64,000 bases of DNA, from assembly GCA_016293615.1 (NCBI GenBank), contig JAEDDX010000005.1, positions 1 to 64,000 of the forward strand. The letters are read 5' to 3'. The notes below the pieces were generated by a model. That model was not told the origin of the DNA. It made no database searches and saw only the letters and a program-made list of their open reading frames with translations. The stretch comes from Acetatifactor sp. Its GTDB lineage: Bacteria > Bacillota > Clostridia > Lachnospirales > Lachnospiraceae. The position numbers and the translations under genes were made by a program. The stretch's first letter is position 1, and the number at the start of each line of letters is the position of its first letter. Shown here one piece after another: positions 35,394 to 43,468 of the stretch.

Positions 35394-36377
35394 ATGGGTG
35401 CAGATTTTAACAACGATAAGAATCCACAGCCTGAAACTGCTGTGAAGAAAAAAGTGAAATACAAGGGCAAGAAGGTCAAGTACAAGGTCAGCATCGGCGA
35501 TCGTATCATCAGCGTCCTTACATATGTGATCTATTCTCTGTTTGCCTTCGTGTGTGCGTATCCGTTTTACTATATTTTTATTAACACAATCAGTTCCAAC
35601 GAACTGAGCCAGAGAGGTAAGATCGTTTTCCTGCCGCAGGAAATTCACTTTAAGAACTATGAGAGAGTACTTCAGATTCCGAATATCTTTCAGGCGCTGG
35701 AGGTCTCCGTGGCAAGAACCATCATCGGTACCTTCCTGACGGTAGCGGTATCCGCGTTCCTGGGGTACATGTTTACCAGAGAGACAATGTGGCACAGAAA
35801 ATTATGGTTTCGTTTTGTGTGCGCGACCATGTATTTCAATGCAGGTATTATTCCCTGGTACATTACCATGAAGAACCTGGGGCTGACCAACAATTTCTGG
35901 GCGTATATTCTGCCTGTGATTGTGCAGCCGTTCAATATTATTCTCTGCAAGACCTTTGTGGAGGCTGTCCCGAAGGAACTGCAGGAAGCGGCAGAAATTG
36001 ACGGCGCAGGCACGCTTCGCATTTTCTACAAGATCATACTTCCGGTCATCAAGCCGATTCTTGCTACCGTGGCGATTTTCTCGGCAGTGGGACAGTGGAA
36101 CTCCTTCCAGGATACCCTGCTTCTCGTTACCGATCAGAAGTATTATACACTGCAGTATCTGCTGTACAACTACATCAACCAGGCAAGCTCTCTGAAAGCA
36201 CTGGTCAACAACACGAATTCAGGTGAGGCCCTTGCAGCCAGCCTGGCTCACGCGGCAACAACGACCTCCATCCGTATGACGGTCACGATCGTCGTGGTAA
36301 CACCCATCATTCTGGTATATCCGTTCTTCCAGAGATACTTTACCAAGGGTATCATGATCGGTGCGGTGAAAGGATAA
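35394..36377 (+). CDS. Sugar ABC transporter permease (YtcP type)
   Basis: 327 aa. A Lys-rich N-terminal stretch (about 15-38) precedes six predicted helices. The EAA loop is ELQEAAEIDGAGTLRIFYKI. The end FTKGIMIGAVKG is typical of YtcP-type partners. GGAGGG precedes ATG 35394, 13 bp after the first permease. Confidence 0.93.
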   Translation: MGADFNNDKNPQPETAVKKKVKYKGKKVKYKVSIGDRIISVLTYVIYSLFAFVCAYPFYYIFINTISSNELSQRGKIVFLPQEIHFKNYERVLQIPNIFQALEVSVARTIIGTFLTVAVSAFLGYMFTRETMWHRKLWFRFVCATMYFNAGIIPWYITMKNLGLTNNFWAYILPVIVQPFNIILCKTFVEAVPKELQEAAEIDGAGTLRIFYKIILPVIKPILATVAIFSAVGQWNSFQDTLLLVTDQKYYTLQYLLYNYINQASSLKALVNNTNSGEALAASLAHAATTTSIRMTVTIVVVTPIILVYPFFQRYFTKGIMIGAVKG

Positions 36378-36448
36378 TCTGCAGGCCGGAGAGCCTGTGA
36401 ATTATATAGTTTTTATTTGCGCATAAAAGCGCGGAAAGAGAGGATATT

Positions 36449-38191
36449 ATGAAATTAAAGAAAATTGTATCACTTCTTTGCGTAGCAGCGATTTCTGTCG
36501 GACTGCTTGCGGGTTGTGGAGGCTCTGACGGCGGAGCTTCCGGCGGAACCTCGGGAGGAACATCCGGCGGAACTTCCGGCGGAGACAGCGCTTCTTCCGG
36601 AACCATGACACTTGAGGTATTTGATGTGGCTGCTAACTATCAGGGAACTCAGTCCGGATGGTTTGGTAAGCTGATCAAAGACAAGTTTGATATTGAACTG
36701 AATATCATCGCGCCTCAGGTTGCCGGTGACGCTGTTTATCAGACCCGTGCTAGTGACGGAAACCTCGGTGACATCCTTGTCCTGGAGGCCGGACAGTTTA
36801 AGGAGTGTGTAGAGACCGGACTGATCAAGGATATCAGCTCTGACATCTGGAATTATCCGAACCTGAAAGAATTCCAGAAGCAGATCGATATGCTGAACAA
36901 CAGCCTGGAAGGAAATGATGGTAAGACCTACGGTATCCCTACCGAGATGATGAACACATCACCTACTTCCTATTCCCAGGATGTGATTTACTCCAGCCCT
37001 CTGCTTCGCTGGGATCTGTATTCCGAGCTTGGATGCCCTGATATCAAGGATCTCGACGGATTGCTTGATGTATTGGAAGATATGATGGAGAAACATCCCA
37101 CCAACGCTTCCGGTGATGCTTGTTATCCTTTCTCACTCTGGGCTGACTGGGACGGCGGCGACGGTATGCTTGGTATCGCGAATGTCGTTCAGCTGACCAC
37201 ATGGTACGGTGAGAAGATCAAGGGTTCCGTTATCCTGACTCCCGATGAGAAGTTCATTCCTCTGACTGACAAGAATGGTTCTTATTACAAGATCCTGAAG
37301 TTCTTAAATACCGCATACAGACGCGGCTTAGTTGATCCCGACTCCGCTACCCAGGACTGGAACAGTGCATGTGCTAAGATGAGTGCAGGTCAGGTGTATC
37401 TGATGTGGTACAGCTGGCAGGTTGGTTTCTGGAACTCTGTTGACAGACTGAAGGATGGTTCTGCTTTCATCTTCATTCCTGTAGAAGACCAGAAGTATTA
37501 TACCGACGCTGACTCCTATTACGGAAGCGGCCGTGTATTCGCAATCGGCAGCAAGGTTGACGATGCTAAGTACAAGAAGATTCTTGAGTTCCTTGACTGG
37601 TATGCAAGCCCTGAAGGACTGATGTATCAGCATGACGGTATCGAAGGCTTCAACTACGAGAAGGGTGAAGACGGAAGACTGTATACCAAGAATACCAATG
37701 CACTCATGGATAACCTCCCTGTTCCCGAAGAGTGGGGCGGCAAGGGTTATAACGACGGTATGAACGCAATCAACCAGTGGATCGTTGGTGCAAACAGCAT
37801 TAACCCTCAGACCGGTGAGACTTATTCCACCAGCTACTGGAGCACCTATAAGGAAGAGACCATGACCGATATGAAGAAGGAATGGGCTGCTAAGTTTGGT
37901 GCTGCTGAACCCGTTGATTACATGAAGGCGAACAATAAGCTGGTTATCAGCCCTAACGTAAGTGTATCCCTTCCTACCGATACCAACGATATCGCTGTTA
38001 TCCGTAACCAGTGTAATCAGACCATCTGTGATTACTCCTGGCAGATGATTTTCGTAAATGATGATGCTACATTCGATGCAAAGTGGGATGAGATGACCAC
38101 TACCATGAACGGTCTCGGCATGGAAGAGCTGATGAAGTTCGATATCGAGAAGCACACCATCGAGCTGAATGCAAAAAAGGCTGCTAAATAA
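36449..38191 (+). CDS. Extracellular solute-binding lipoprotein
   Basis: 580 aa. A lipoprotein signal peptide ends in the lipobox LLAGC with C23 as the lipidated residue. A Gly/Ser/Thr linker with three GGTS-type repeats (about 24-53) tethers the binding domain to the membrane. Length and pattern fit the LipO-like family that partners LplB/YtcP permeases. The ligand is probably an oligosaccharide; the operon has no glycosidase to narrow it. Confidence 0.92.
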   Translation: MKLKKIVSLLCVAAISVGLLAGCGGSDGGASGGTSGGTSGGTSGGDSASSGTMTLEVFDVAANYQGTQSGWFGKLIKDKFDIELNIIAPQVAGDAVYQTRASDGNLGDILVLEAGQFKECVETGLIKDISSDIWNYPNLKEFQKQIDMLNNSLEGNDGKTYGIPTEMMNTSPTSYSQDVIYSSPLLRWDLYSELGCPDIKDLDGLLDVLEDMMEKHPTNASGDACYPFSLWADWDGGDGMLGIANVVQLTTWYGEKIKGSVILTPDEKFIPLTDKNGSYYKILKFLNTAYRRGLVDPDSATQDWNSACAKMSAGQVYLMWYSWQVGFWNSVDRLKDGSAFIFIPVEDQKYYTDADSYYGSGRVFAIGSKVDDAKYKKILEFLDWYASPEGLMYQHDGIEGFNYEKGEDGRLYTKNTNALMDNLPVPEEWGGKGYNDGMNAINQWIVGANSINPQTGETYSTSYWSTYKEETMTDMKKEWAAKFGAAEPVDYMKANNKLVISPNVSVSLPTDTNDIAVIRNQCNQTICDYSWQMIFVNDDATFDAKWDEMTTTMNGLGMEELMKFDIEKHTIELNAKKAAK

Positions 38192-38252
38192 GTAAACTGC
38201 TAAATAAGAAAGTTTCTAAATAATTTTACTCCTTATAAATTCTTTATTGAGG

Positions 38253-38279
38253 AAGGGCGCTGCTTTTAGCGGTGTCCTT
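38253..38279 (+). terminator. Stem-loop between the solute-binding protein and lacI
   Basis: Twelve-pair stem (several G-T) with loop TTT and no long T tract. It may cut lacI transcription relative to the importer or stabilise upstream mRNA. Confidence 0.5.
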
Positions 38280-38318
38280 TCTTGATAAAAGAGGTCTGTA
38301 ACCATCAAAGGAGCTGCT

Positions 38319-39359
38319 ATGATTACAGTAAAAGATATTGCAAAAATATGTAATGTATCGCCCAGTACCGTGTCCAATATCTTAAATGGCCGGCCGAATG
38401 TCGGAGATGAGACCAGAGAGAGGGTAATGAAGGTAATCAAAGAGACGGGGTACCAGCCGAATTACTTTGCGTCGAGTATGCGAAAGCAGAATTCCAGAAC
38501 GATCGGTATCATCGTGGAGGATCTGAAGCAGTTTACGACCCCTCCGATTGTTGTCGCAATCATGGCGTATTGTGAGGATAAGGGATATCGAACCATTTTG
38601 CTCAATCTGCGAATGTATGACAGATGGCAGGATACCTGGTATCAGGACGAAAAGAAGCTGGCTAGTGTCTTGCATCCGGCCCTGAAGGAAATGTCAGCCA
38701 TCAAGGCAGACGGGCTGATCTATGTCGCAGGACACGGAAGAACTCTGAATTGCTTTCCGAAGGATTTTTCGATTCCGACTGTGATAGCCTATGCAGCTTC
38801 TGAAAACGACCGCTATCCGTCCATTTTGATCGATGATGAAAACGGCGGATATGATATGGGCAGATTTCTGGTCTCACAGGGACATACAAAGATCGGTGTC
38901 ATCACCGGCGTGAAGGATAACATGCACTCCAGAAAGAGACTGGCCGGCTTCCAGAGAGCACTTTTTGATGCGGGCGTCCTGTACAATCCCGGTTGGACGT
39001 TCCATGGCACCTGGCAAAGAGAATCCGGGTATCAGCTTGCACCAAAGGTATATGAGACCGGTGTTACCTGCATCTGGTGTATGAATGACCAGATGGCGGC
39101 AGGCGTTTATGATTTCTGTTATGAGAAAGGAATCGTGATTGGAAAGGATATTTCGATTGCCGGATTCGATGACATGGAGAATGCCGAATACATGTATCCC
39201 AGACTGACCACGAACGGAATTCCCCTGCGCCGTATCGGCAGAGCCTCTGCTGAGACAATGATTCATATCCTTGAGGAGGAAGGCTGGAAGCCCGAAACCA
39301 TGAAGACCTGGATCCCCTGTCAGATGAAGGAGGGGAATTCGGTGGCTGACTTGAACTGA
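38319..39359 (+). CDS. LacI family transcriptional regulator
   Basis: 346 aa. The N-terminal HTH (VKDIAKICNVSPSTVSNILN) is followed by a hinge (FASSMRKQ) in which Met replaces the usual minor-groove Leu. The periplasmic-binding-like sensor domain starts at about residue 62 (RTIGIIVED). It likely represses the importer operon upstream via the site at 34383-34394. AAAGGAG precedes the start. Confidence 0.92.
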   Translation: MITVKDIAKICNVSPSTVSNILNGRPNVGDETRERVMKVIKETGYQPNYFASSMRKQNSRTIGIIVEDLKQFTTPPIVVAIMAYCEDKGYRTILLNLRMYDRWQDTWYQDEKKLASVLHPALKEMSAIKADGLIYVAGHGRTLNCFPKDFSIPTVIAYAASENDRYPSILIDDENGGYDMGRFLVSQGHTKIGVITGVKDNMHSRKRLAGFQRALFDAGVLYNPGWTFHGTWQRESGYQLAPKVYETGVTCIWCMNDQMAAGVYDFCYEKGIVIGKDISIAGFDDMENAEYMYPRLTTNGIPLRRIGRASAETMIHILEEEGWKPETMKTWIPCQMKEGNSVADLN

Positions 39360-39564
39360 CGAATACCGGATTAGACTTGCAATAATAGAGTTCAGTCCTT
39401 TTTGTAATGGTGTACCTGTCGTATTGGGCACCAGCCTGATGGTTCAAACAAGTATCAGCTGTTGGGAATGGATTGCGACTGATCCAAGCAGAGAAGACGC
39501 GATCACAGCATTAACCAAGGTACATCAGGCAATGGAAGATAACATATCTGTGTTGGAATTGTAA
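39358..39564 (+). pseudogene. Unassigned open stretch, possible gene remnant
   Basis: A stop-free stretch of about 68 codons in one frame has its only ATG at 39439 (41 codons), with no ribosome binding site. The peptide (SCWEWIATDPSREDAITAL) looks protein-like, but I do not recognise it. It ends just before a strong terminator. Probably the 3' end of a decayed gene. Nothing else is seen in 39360-39654. Confidence 0.3.
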
Positions 39565-39566
39565 GA

Positions 39567-39606
39567 AACTCCCGTACGCCGGGCAAAGGTGTACGGGAGT
39601 TTTTTA
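39567..39606 (+). terminator. Rho-independent terminator before tyrA
   Basis: Eleven-pair stem AACTCCCGTAC/GTACGGGAGTT, loop of about 13 bases, then five T. It separates the plus-strand genes from convergent tyrA. Confidence 0.9.
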
Positions 39607-39654
39607 GACCTTACTGTAAGGAAATCGTTATAAAGCGCAAAATTGGTGCGCCTG

Positions 39655-40758
39655 CTATTTTTTCCTGTGGATGGTAAAGCCGACAGCCTGTAAGAGCGAC
39701 ATGGCTTCTTCCATGGCAGCTTCGTCATAGACTTCAATGCGAAGTACGCCTTCCTCGTGTTCTCTGTTGTGCGAGATGCCAAGGTTTTTGATATTAATGT
39801 TACGGACGGCAAGCAGGGTCGCAATCTGTGCGAGAGCACCGGTTTTATCTGCAATATCAATGTTGAAGCTGTAGGATTTCTTGATCGGTCCGCTAGAGGC
39901 GTTGATAAAGGAATCCCGGTAAATTCTGGCCTCGTCGAAGAGATTGTACAGTTCGTTTCCCTGATGCGCCTCCAGCTGGGAACGAATCTTAGTCAGGGAT
40001 TCGATGTATTTTGTGAGCAGCTGCTTGATGTTGTCCGTGTTGGTCAGACAAATCTGCTGCCACATCTCGGCGGAAGAGGAGGCTATTCTGGTAATATCCT
40101 TAAATCCTCCGGCCGCAACCATTTTCATGATGCCGTCCTCGGAATCGCTGTCCTTTACCAGATTCACCAGGGAAGCGGCAATGACATGGGGAAGATGGCT
40201 GATGGCTGCAGTCACATAGTCATGCTTCTCGTAATCCAGGACGATGGGGAGAGCGTGCAGATCGACAACAAGCTCCCTGTAGAAGGTAAGCTTCTCGTCC
40301 GGAACGCTTTCGGTCGGCGTCAGGATGTAGTATGCATTTTCCAGAAGCTTTGCCTTGGAATTGCTGTAGCCTGTACGCTCACTGCCTGCCATGGGATGTC
40401 CGCCGATAAAACAATCCTCCAGTCCGGCGGCCTTGATGGTTTCGTGGATGCTGGTCTTGACACTGCCGACATCCGTCAGGAGGCAGTCGGCATTCTTAAA
40501 TTTCTTCACAAGCAGAAGATTATCATCATTTTTCTGAACGGGTGCGCATAAAAAAATGATGTTACATTCACGAAAGGCCTGGTTGATCTCGCTGACGGTC
40601 AAATCGGCAACGCCGTCTGCCTTGGCAAGGCGCAGTGTATCTGTATTCACATCGTAAGCAATGATTTTGCTGTCGGGACGGGATTCTCTGATCGCTCGGG
40701 CAATGGAGCCGCCAATCAGTCCGAGCCCGACAAAACCACATACTAATCTGTTCGCCAT
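39655..40758 (-). CDS. tyrA: Prephenate dehydrogenase with ACT domain
   Basis: 367 aa. The N-terminal Rossmann motif GFVGLGLIGGSIA (about 8-20) and the catalytic-region GGHPMAGSE around residue 125 identify the enzyme, which converts prephenate to 4-hydroxyphenylpyruvate for tyrosine. A C-terminal ACT domain (about 295-365) probably mediates tyrosine feedback. GAGGTG precedes the start on this strand. Confidence 0.95.
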   Translation of the reverse strand: MANRLVCGFVGLGLIGGSIARAIRESRPDSKIIAYDVNTDTLRLAKADGVADLTVSEINQAFRECNIIFLCAPVQKNDDNLLLVKKFKNADCLLTDVGSVKTSIHETIKAAGLEDCFIGGHPMAGSERTGYSNSKAKLLENAYYILTPTESVPDEKLTFYRELVVDLHALPIVLDYEKHDYVTAAISHLPHVIAASLVNLVKDSDSEDGIMKMVAAGGFKDITRIASSSAEMWQQICLTNTDNIKQLLTKYIESLTKIRSQLEAHQGNELYNLFDEARIYRDSFINASSGPIKKSYSFNIDIADKTGALAQIATLLAVRNINIKNLGISHNREHEEGVLRIEVYDEAAMEEAMSLLQAVGFTIHRKK

Positions 40759-40788
40759 AGTTCACCTCATCATCTTATTTCATAGCTT

Positions 40789-40817
40789 ACTATATCACTT
40801 TAAAGTATGAAATACAA
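40789..40817 (-). promoter_or_regulatory. Sigma-A promoter for tyrA (minus strand)
   Basis: Reading the minus strand: TTGTAT (40817-40812), 17 bp, TATAGT (40794-40789). The 5' leader is about 25 nt. Confidence 0.7.
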
Positions 40818-40966
40818 CTAAGAATTCTTGTTCTGCACACTGTAACGGTCTGCGAAAGAGCAATTATCGGTCATCCGGAACGGATCGGTCGGGAGCATGA
40901 AGACACTCTTCCTATGCGTATGAAAGGATTCTCCTTGAAATAATTGTAAATATATACAACAATTAC
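40818..40966. other. Non-coding spacer between divergent tyrA and the EF-G paralogue
   Basis: No gene supported. A dyad TTGTA-AATATA-TACAA lies at 40944-40959, immediately upstream of the EF-G-type promoter. It could be an operator, but it is AT-rich and may be chance. Confidence 0.4.
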
Positions 40967-40995
40967 TTGAAAAAAATGCAATTGTTTAGTAAAAT
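40967..40995 (+). promoter_or_regulatory. Sigma-A promoter for the EF-G paralogue
   Basis: TTGAAA (40967-40972), 17 bp, TAAAAT (40990-40995). Predicted start near 41002. Confidence 0.8.
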
Positions 40996-41000
40996 ATGAG

Positions 41001-41046
41001 TATCGGCAAAGTTGAATTCTCTCAATAGTTCGTGAAATTGCCGATA
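41001..41046 (+). promoter_or_regulatory. 5'-terminal mRNA stem-loop
   Basis: TATCGGCAA (41001-41009) pairs perfectly with TTGCCGATA (41038-41046). The stem would begin at about the first transcribed base and end 26 bp before the start codon. It may protect the mRNA or regulate it. Confidence 0.6.
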
Positions 41047-41072
41047 TTACAGTTTAATTGGAGGGAAAAACT

Positions 41073-43166
41073 ATGAAAGTTTACACAACTGACAAAATTC
41101 GTAATGTGGTATTGCTCGGACACGGCGGATGCGGAAAGACCAGCCTGGTTGAGGCAATGGCTTATCTGTCCGGAGTGACATCCAGAATGGGTAAGATTTC
41201 CGATGGAAATACCATCAGCGATTACAGCAAGGAAGAGCAGAAGCGCCAGTTTTCCATCAATACCTCCGTTGTTCCGATTGAGTGGGACGGTTACAAGATC
41301 AATATCATTGATACACCCGGATATTTTGACTTTGTAGGTGAGGTTGAGGAGGCAGTCAGTGCAGCCGGTGCGGCAATTATCGTAATCAACGGTAAGGCAG
41401 GCATCGAAGTCGGCACCATCAAGGCCTGGGAGCTTTGTGAGAAATACAAACTGCCCAGAATCATCTATGTTTCCAATATGGATGTTGACAATGCGTCCTT
41501 CCGACAGGTCGTAGAGGATATGACAGCTTCTTATGGCAAAAAGATGGCTCCTTTCAATCTGCCCATTCGTGAGAATGAGAAGTTTGTCGGTTATGTCAAT
41601 GTCATCAGTGAGAAAGGTAACCGCTGGCAGGGCAAGGATGTTGTGCCGTGCGAGGTGCCTGAATATAACAAAGCGAACCTTCAGATCTGCCGCGACACTC
41701 TGATGGAAGCTGTTGCAGAGACCAGTGAAGAGATGATGGAGCGGTATTTTGGCGGAGAGACCTTCTCCGAGGCTGAGATCAGAGCGGCCCTTCGAATCAA
41801 TGTATGCGACTGCAGCATGGTTCCGATGACCATGGGCTCCAATGTGCTCTGCCAGGGCGTATATACCCTGCTGGATGACATTATCAAGTATTTCCCCAGC
41901 CCGGATAACCGTACCTGCGCCGGCATCAATATGAAGACCAGCGAGATCTACCATGCAAACTATGATTTCTCCAAGGCAAAGAGTGCCTATATCTGGAAGA
42001 CCATCGTGGATCCCTTCATCGGTAAGTATTCCCTGATCAAGGTGAATTCCGGCGTTTTGAAGACAGATGATGTCATCTACAATGTAGACAGAGATCTGGA
42101 GGAGAAGATCGGTAAGCTTTATGTGCTTCAGGGGAATAAGCCGATTGAGGTACCTGAGCTTCACGCAGGCGATATCGGTGCCCTGGCGAAACTGACCGCT
42201 GCAAGAACGGGACATAGCCTTTCCACCAAGGCAACGACCATCAAATACGGCAAATTCGAGATTTCGACTCCTTATACCTACATGAGATATAAGCCGAAGA
42301 ACAAGGGCGATGTCGACAAGATTTCCCAGGCTCTGCAGAAGATCGGACATGAAGACCTGACCATGAAGGTAGTCAATGATGCGGAGAATCGTCAGACCCT
42401 TCTTTACGGTATGGGTGACCAGCACCTCGAGATCATTGTCAGCAGACTGTTAAATGAGTACAAGGTTGAGGTAGAACTTTCCAAGCCTAAGATTGCGTAC
42501 AGAGAGACAGTCAAGAAGACTTCCGATGTAGAATACAAGTACAAGAAACAGTCCGGCGGACATGGACAGTATGGTCATGTTAAGATGCGTTTCTCACCTT
42601 CCGATGATTTAGAGAAGCCTTATGTATTCGAACAGGAAGTTGTCGGCGGCGCAGTTCCCAAGAACTACTTCCCCGCAGTGGAAAAGGGTATTCAGGAATC
42701 CGTTCTGAAGGGGCCTATGGCTGCATATCCCGTTGTCGGAGTAAAGGCTGTTTTATATGACGGCTCCTATCATCCCGTAGACTCCTCCGAGCAGGCATTT
42801 AAGATGGCGACCATTCAGGCATTCAAGAAGGGCTTCATGGAGGCTTCTCCCGTATTGCTCGAGCCGATTGCGAACCTGAAGGTTACGGTTCCGGATGCTT
42901 ACACGGGCGACATCATGGGTGATTTGAACAAGAGACGCGGTCGTGTGCTTGGCATGACTCCTCTCGCAGGCGGCAAGCAGATCATTGAGGCAGACATTCC
43001 CATGAGCATGCTGTTCGGCTATTGTACCGACCTTCGCTCCATGACAGGCGGACGCGGCGAATATGCTTACGAGTTCGTTCGCTACGAGCAGGCTCCTTCC
43101 GATGTTCAGGCAAAGGAAGTCGCTGAAAGAGCAGCGAAGGTAGCCGAGAACAATGTGGAAGAATAA
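41073..43166 (+). CDS. EF-G paralogue with altered GTPase motifs
   Basis: 697 aa with all EF-G domains. G1 is GHGGCGKTS instead of AHIDAGKTT. G3 is DTPGYFDF, with Tyr replacing the catalytic His of DTPGHVDF. G4 is SNMD instead of NKMD. Later segments such as GGHGQYGHVKMRF and GDIMGDLNKRRGRVLGM are well conserved. These changes mark the EF-G-like (EF-G2) group, whose role in translocation or ribosome handling is unsettled; it is probably not the main EF-G. GGAGGG precedes ATG 41073. Confidence 0.9.
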   Translation: MKVYTTDKIRNVVLLGHGGCGKTSLVEAMAYLSGVTSRMGKISDGNTISDYSKEEQKRQFSINTSVVPIEWDGYKINIIDTPGYFDFVGEVEEAVSAAGAAIIVINGKAGIEVGTIKAWELCEKYKLPRIIYVSNMDVDNASFRQVVEDMTASYGKKMAPFNLPIRENEKFVGYVNVISEKGNRWQGKDVVPCEVPEYNKANLQICRDTLMEAVAETSEEMMERYFGGETFSEAEIRAALRINVCDCSMVPMTMGSNVLCQGVYTLLDDIIKYFPSPDNRTCAGINMKTSEIYHANYDFSKAKSAYIWKTIVDPFIGKYSLIKVNSGVLKTDDVIYNVDRDLEEKIGKLYVLQGNKPIEVPELHAGDIGALAKLTAARTGHSLSTKATTIKYGKFEISTPYTYMRYKPKNKGDVDKISQALQKIGHEDLTMKVVNDAENRQTLLYGMGDQHLEIIVSRLLNEYKVEVELSKPKIAYRETVKKTSDVEYKYKKQSGGHGQYGHVKMRFSPSDDLEKPYVFEQEVVGGAVPKNYFPAVEKGIQESVLKGPMAAYPVVGVKAVLYDGSYHPVDSSEQAFKMATIQAFKKGFMEASPVLLEPIANLKVTVPDAYTGDIMGDLNKRRGRVLGMTPLAGGKQIIEADIPMSMLFGYCTDLRSMTGGRGEYAYEFVRYEQAPSDVQAKEVAERAAKVAENNVEE

Positions 43167-43170
43167 ATCC

Positions 43171-43199
43171 TTGACATACATGCGAAAACAGATTACACT
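43171..43199 (+). promoter_or_regulatory. Sigma-A promoter for leuS
   Basis: Perfect TTGACA (43171-43176), 17 bp, TACACT (43194-43199), right after the EF-G paralogue stop. Confidence 0.8.
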
Positions 43200-43205
43200 A
43201 TTTGA

Positions 43206-43456
43206 AAGATAGGATGAAACATTGATGAGGAGCAGTAAGAATAGGGAGCTTTCAGAGAGTCGTCGGTAGGTGCGAGACGATAGTGAAGTATTCCGAACTC
43301 GCCTCGGAGTTCCTTGTGCGAAGCAGTCTGTGAGTAGTATAAGGCGGCTAACCCCGTTATCGGTTCCAAAGTGCATGCATTCGCATGAAGTAGAGTGGTA
43401 CCACGGAAAACAAGCCCTTTCGTCTCTATACAGACGAAAGGGCTAATTTATTTTTT
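43206..43456 (+). promoter_or_regulatory. T-box riboswitch controlling leuS
   Basis: The T-box core GAGTGGTACCACGG is at 43393-43406. A perfect thirteen-pair terminator stem lies at 43413-43444, followed by an A/T-rich run with TTTTTT. The specifier loop has GAA followed by CTC at 43298-43300, a Leu codon matching leuS. Confidence 0.95.
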
Positions 43457-43468
43457 GGAGGAATTAGT

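Noticed and set aside
34404..35795. 463-codon minus-strand frame across the two permease genes
   Set aside because: It spans the spacer between two real genes and has no start signal.
34269..40959. Shared 14-mer GTAAATATATACAA at 34269-34282 and 40946-40959
   Set aside because: Several 14-base matches are expected by chance in 64 kb, and this one is very AT-rich.
41022..42425. 467-codon minus-strand frame opposite the EF-G paralogue
   Set aside because: The plus-strand protein is clearly real; the reverse frame lacks any recognised domain.
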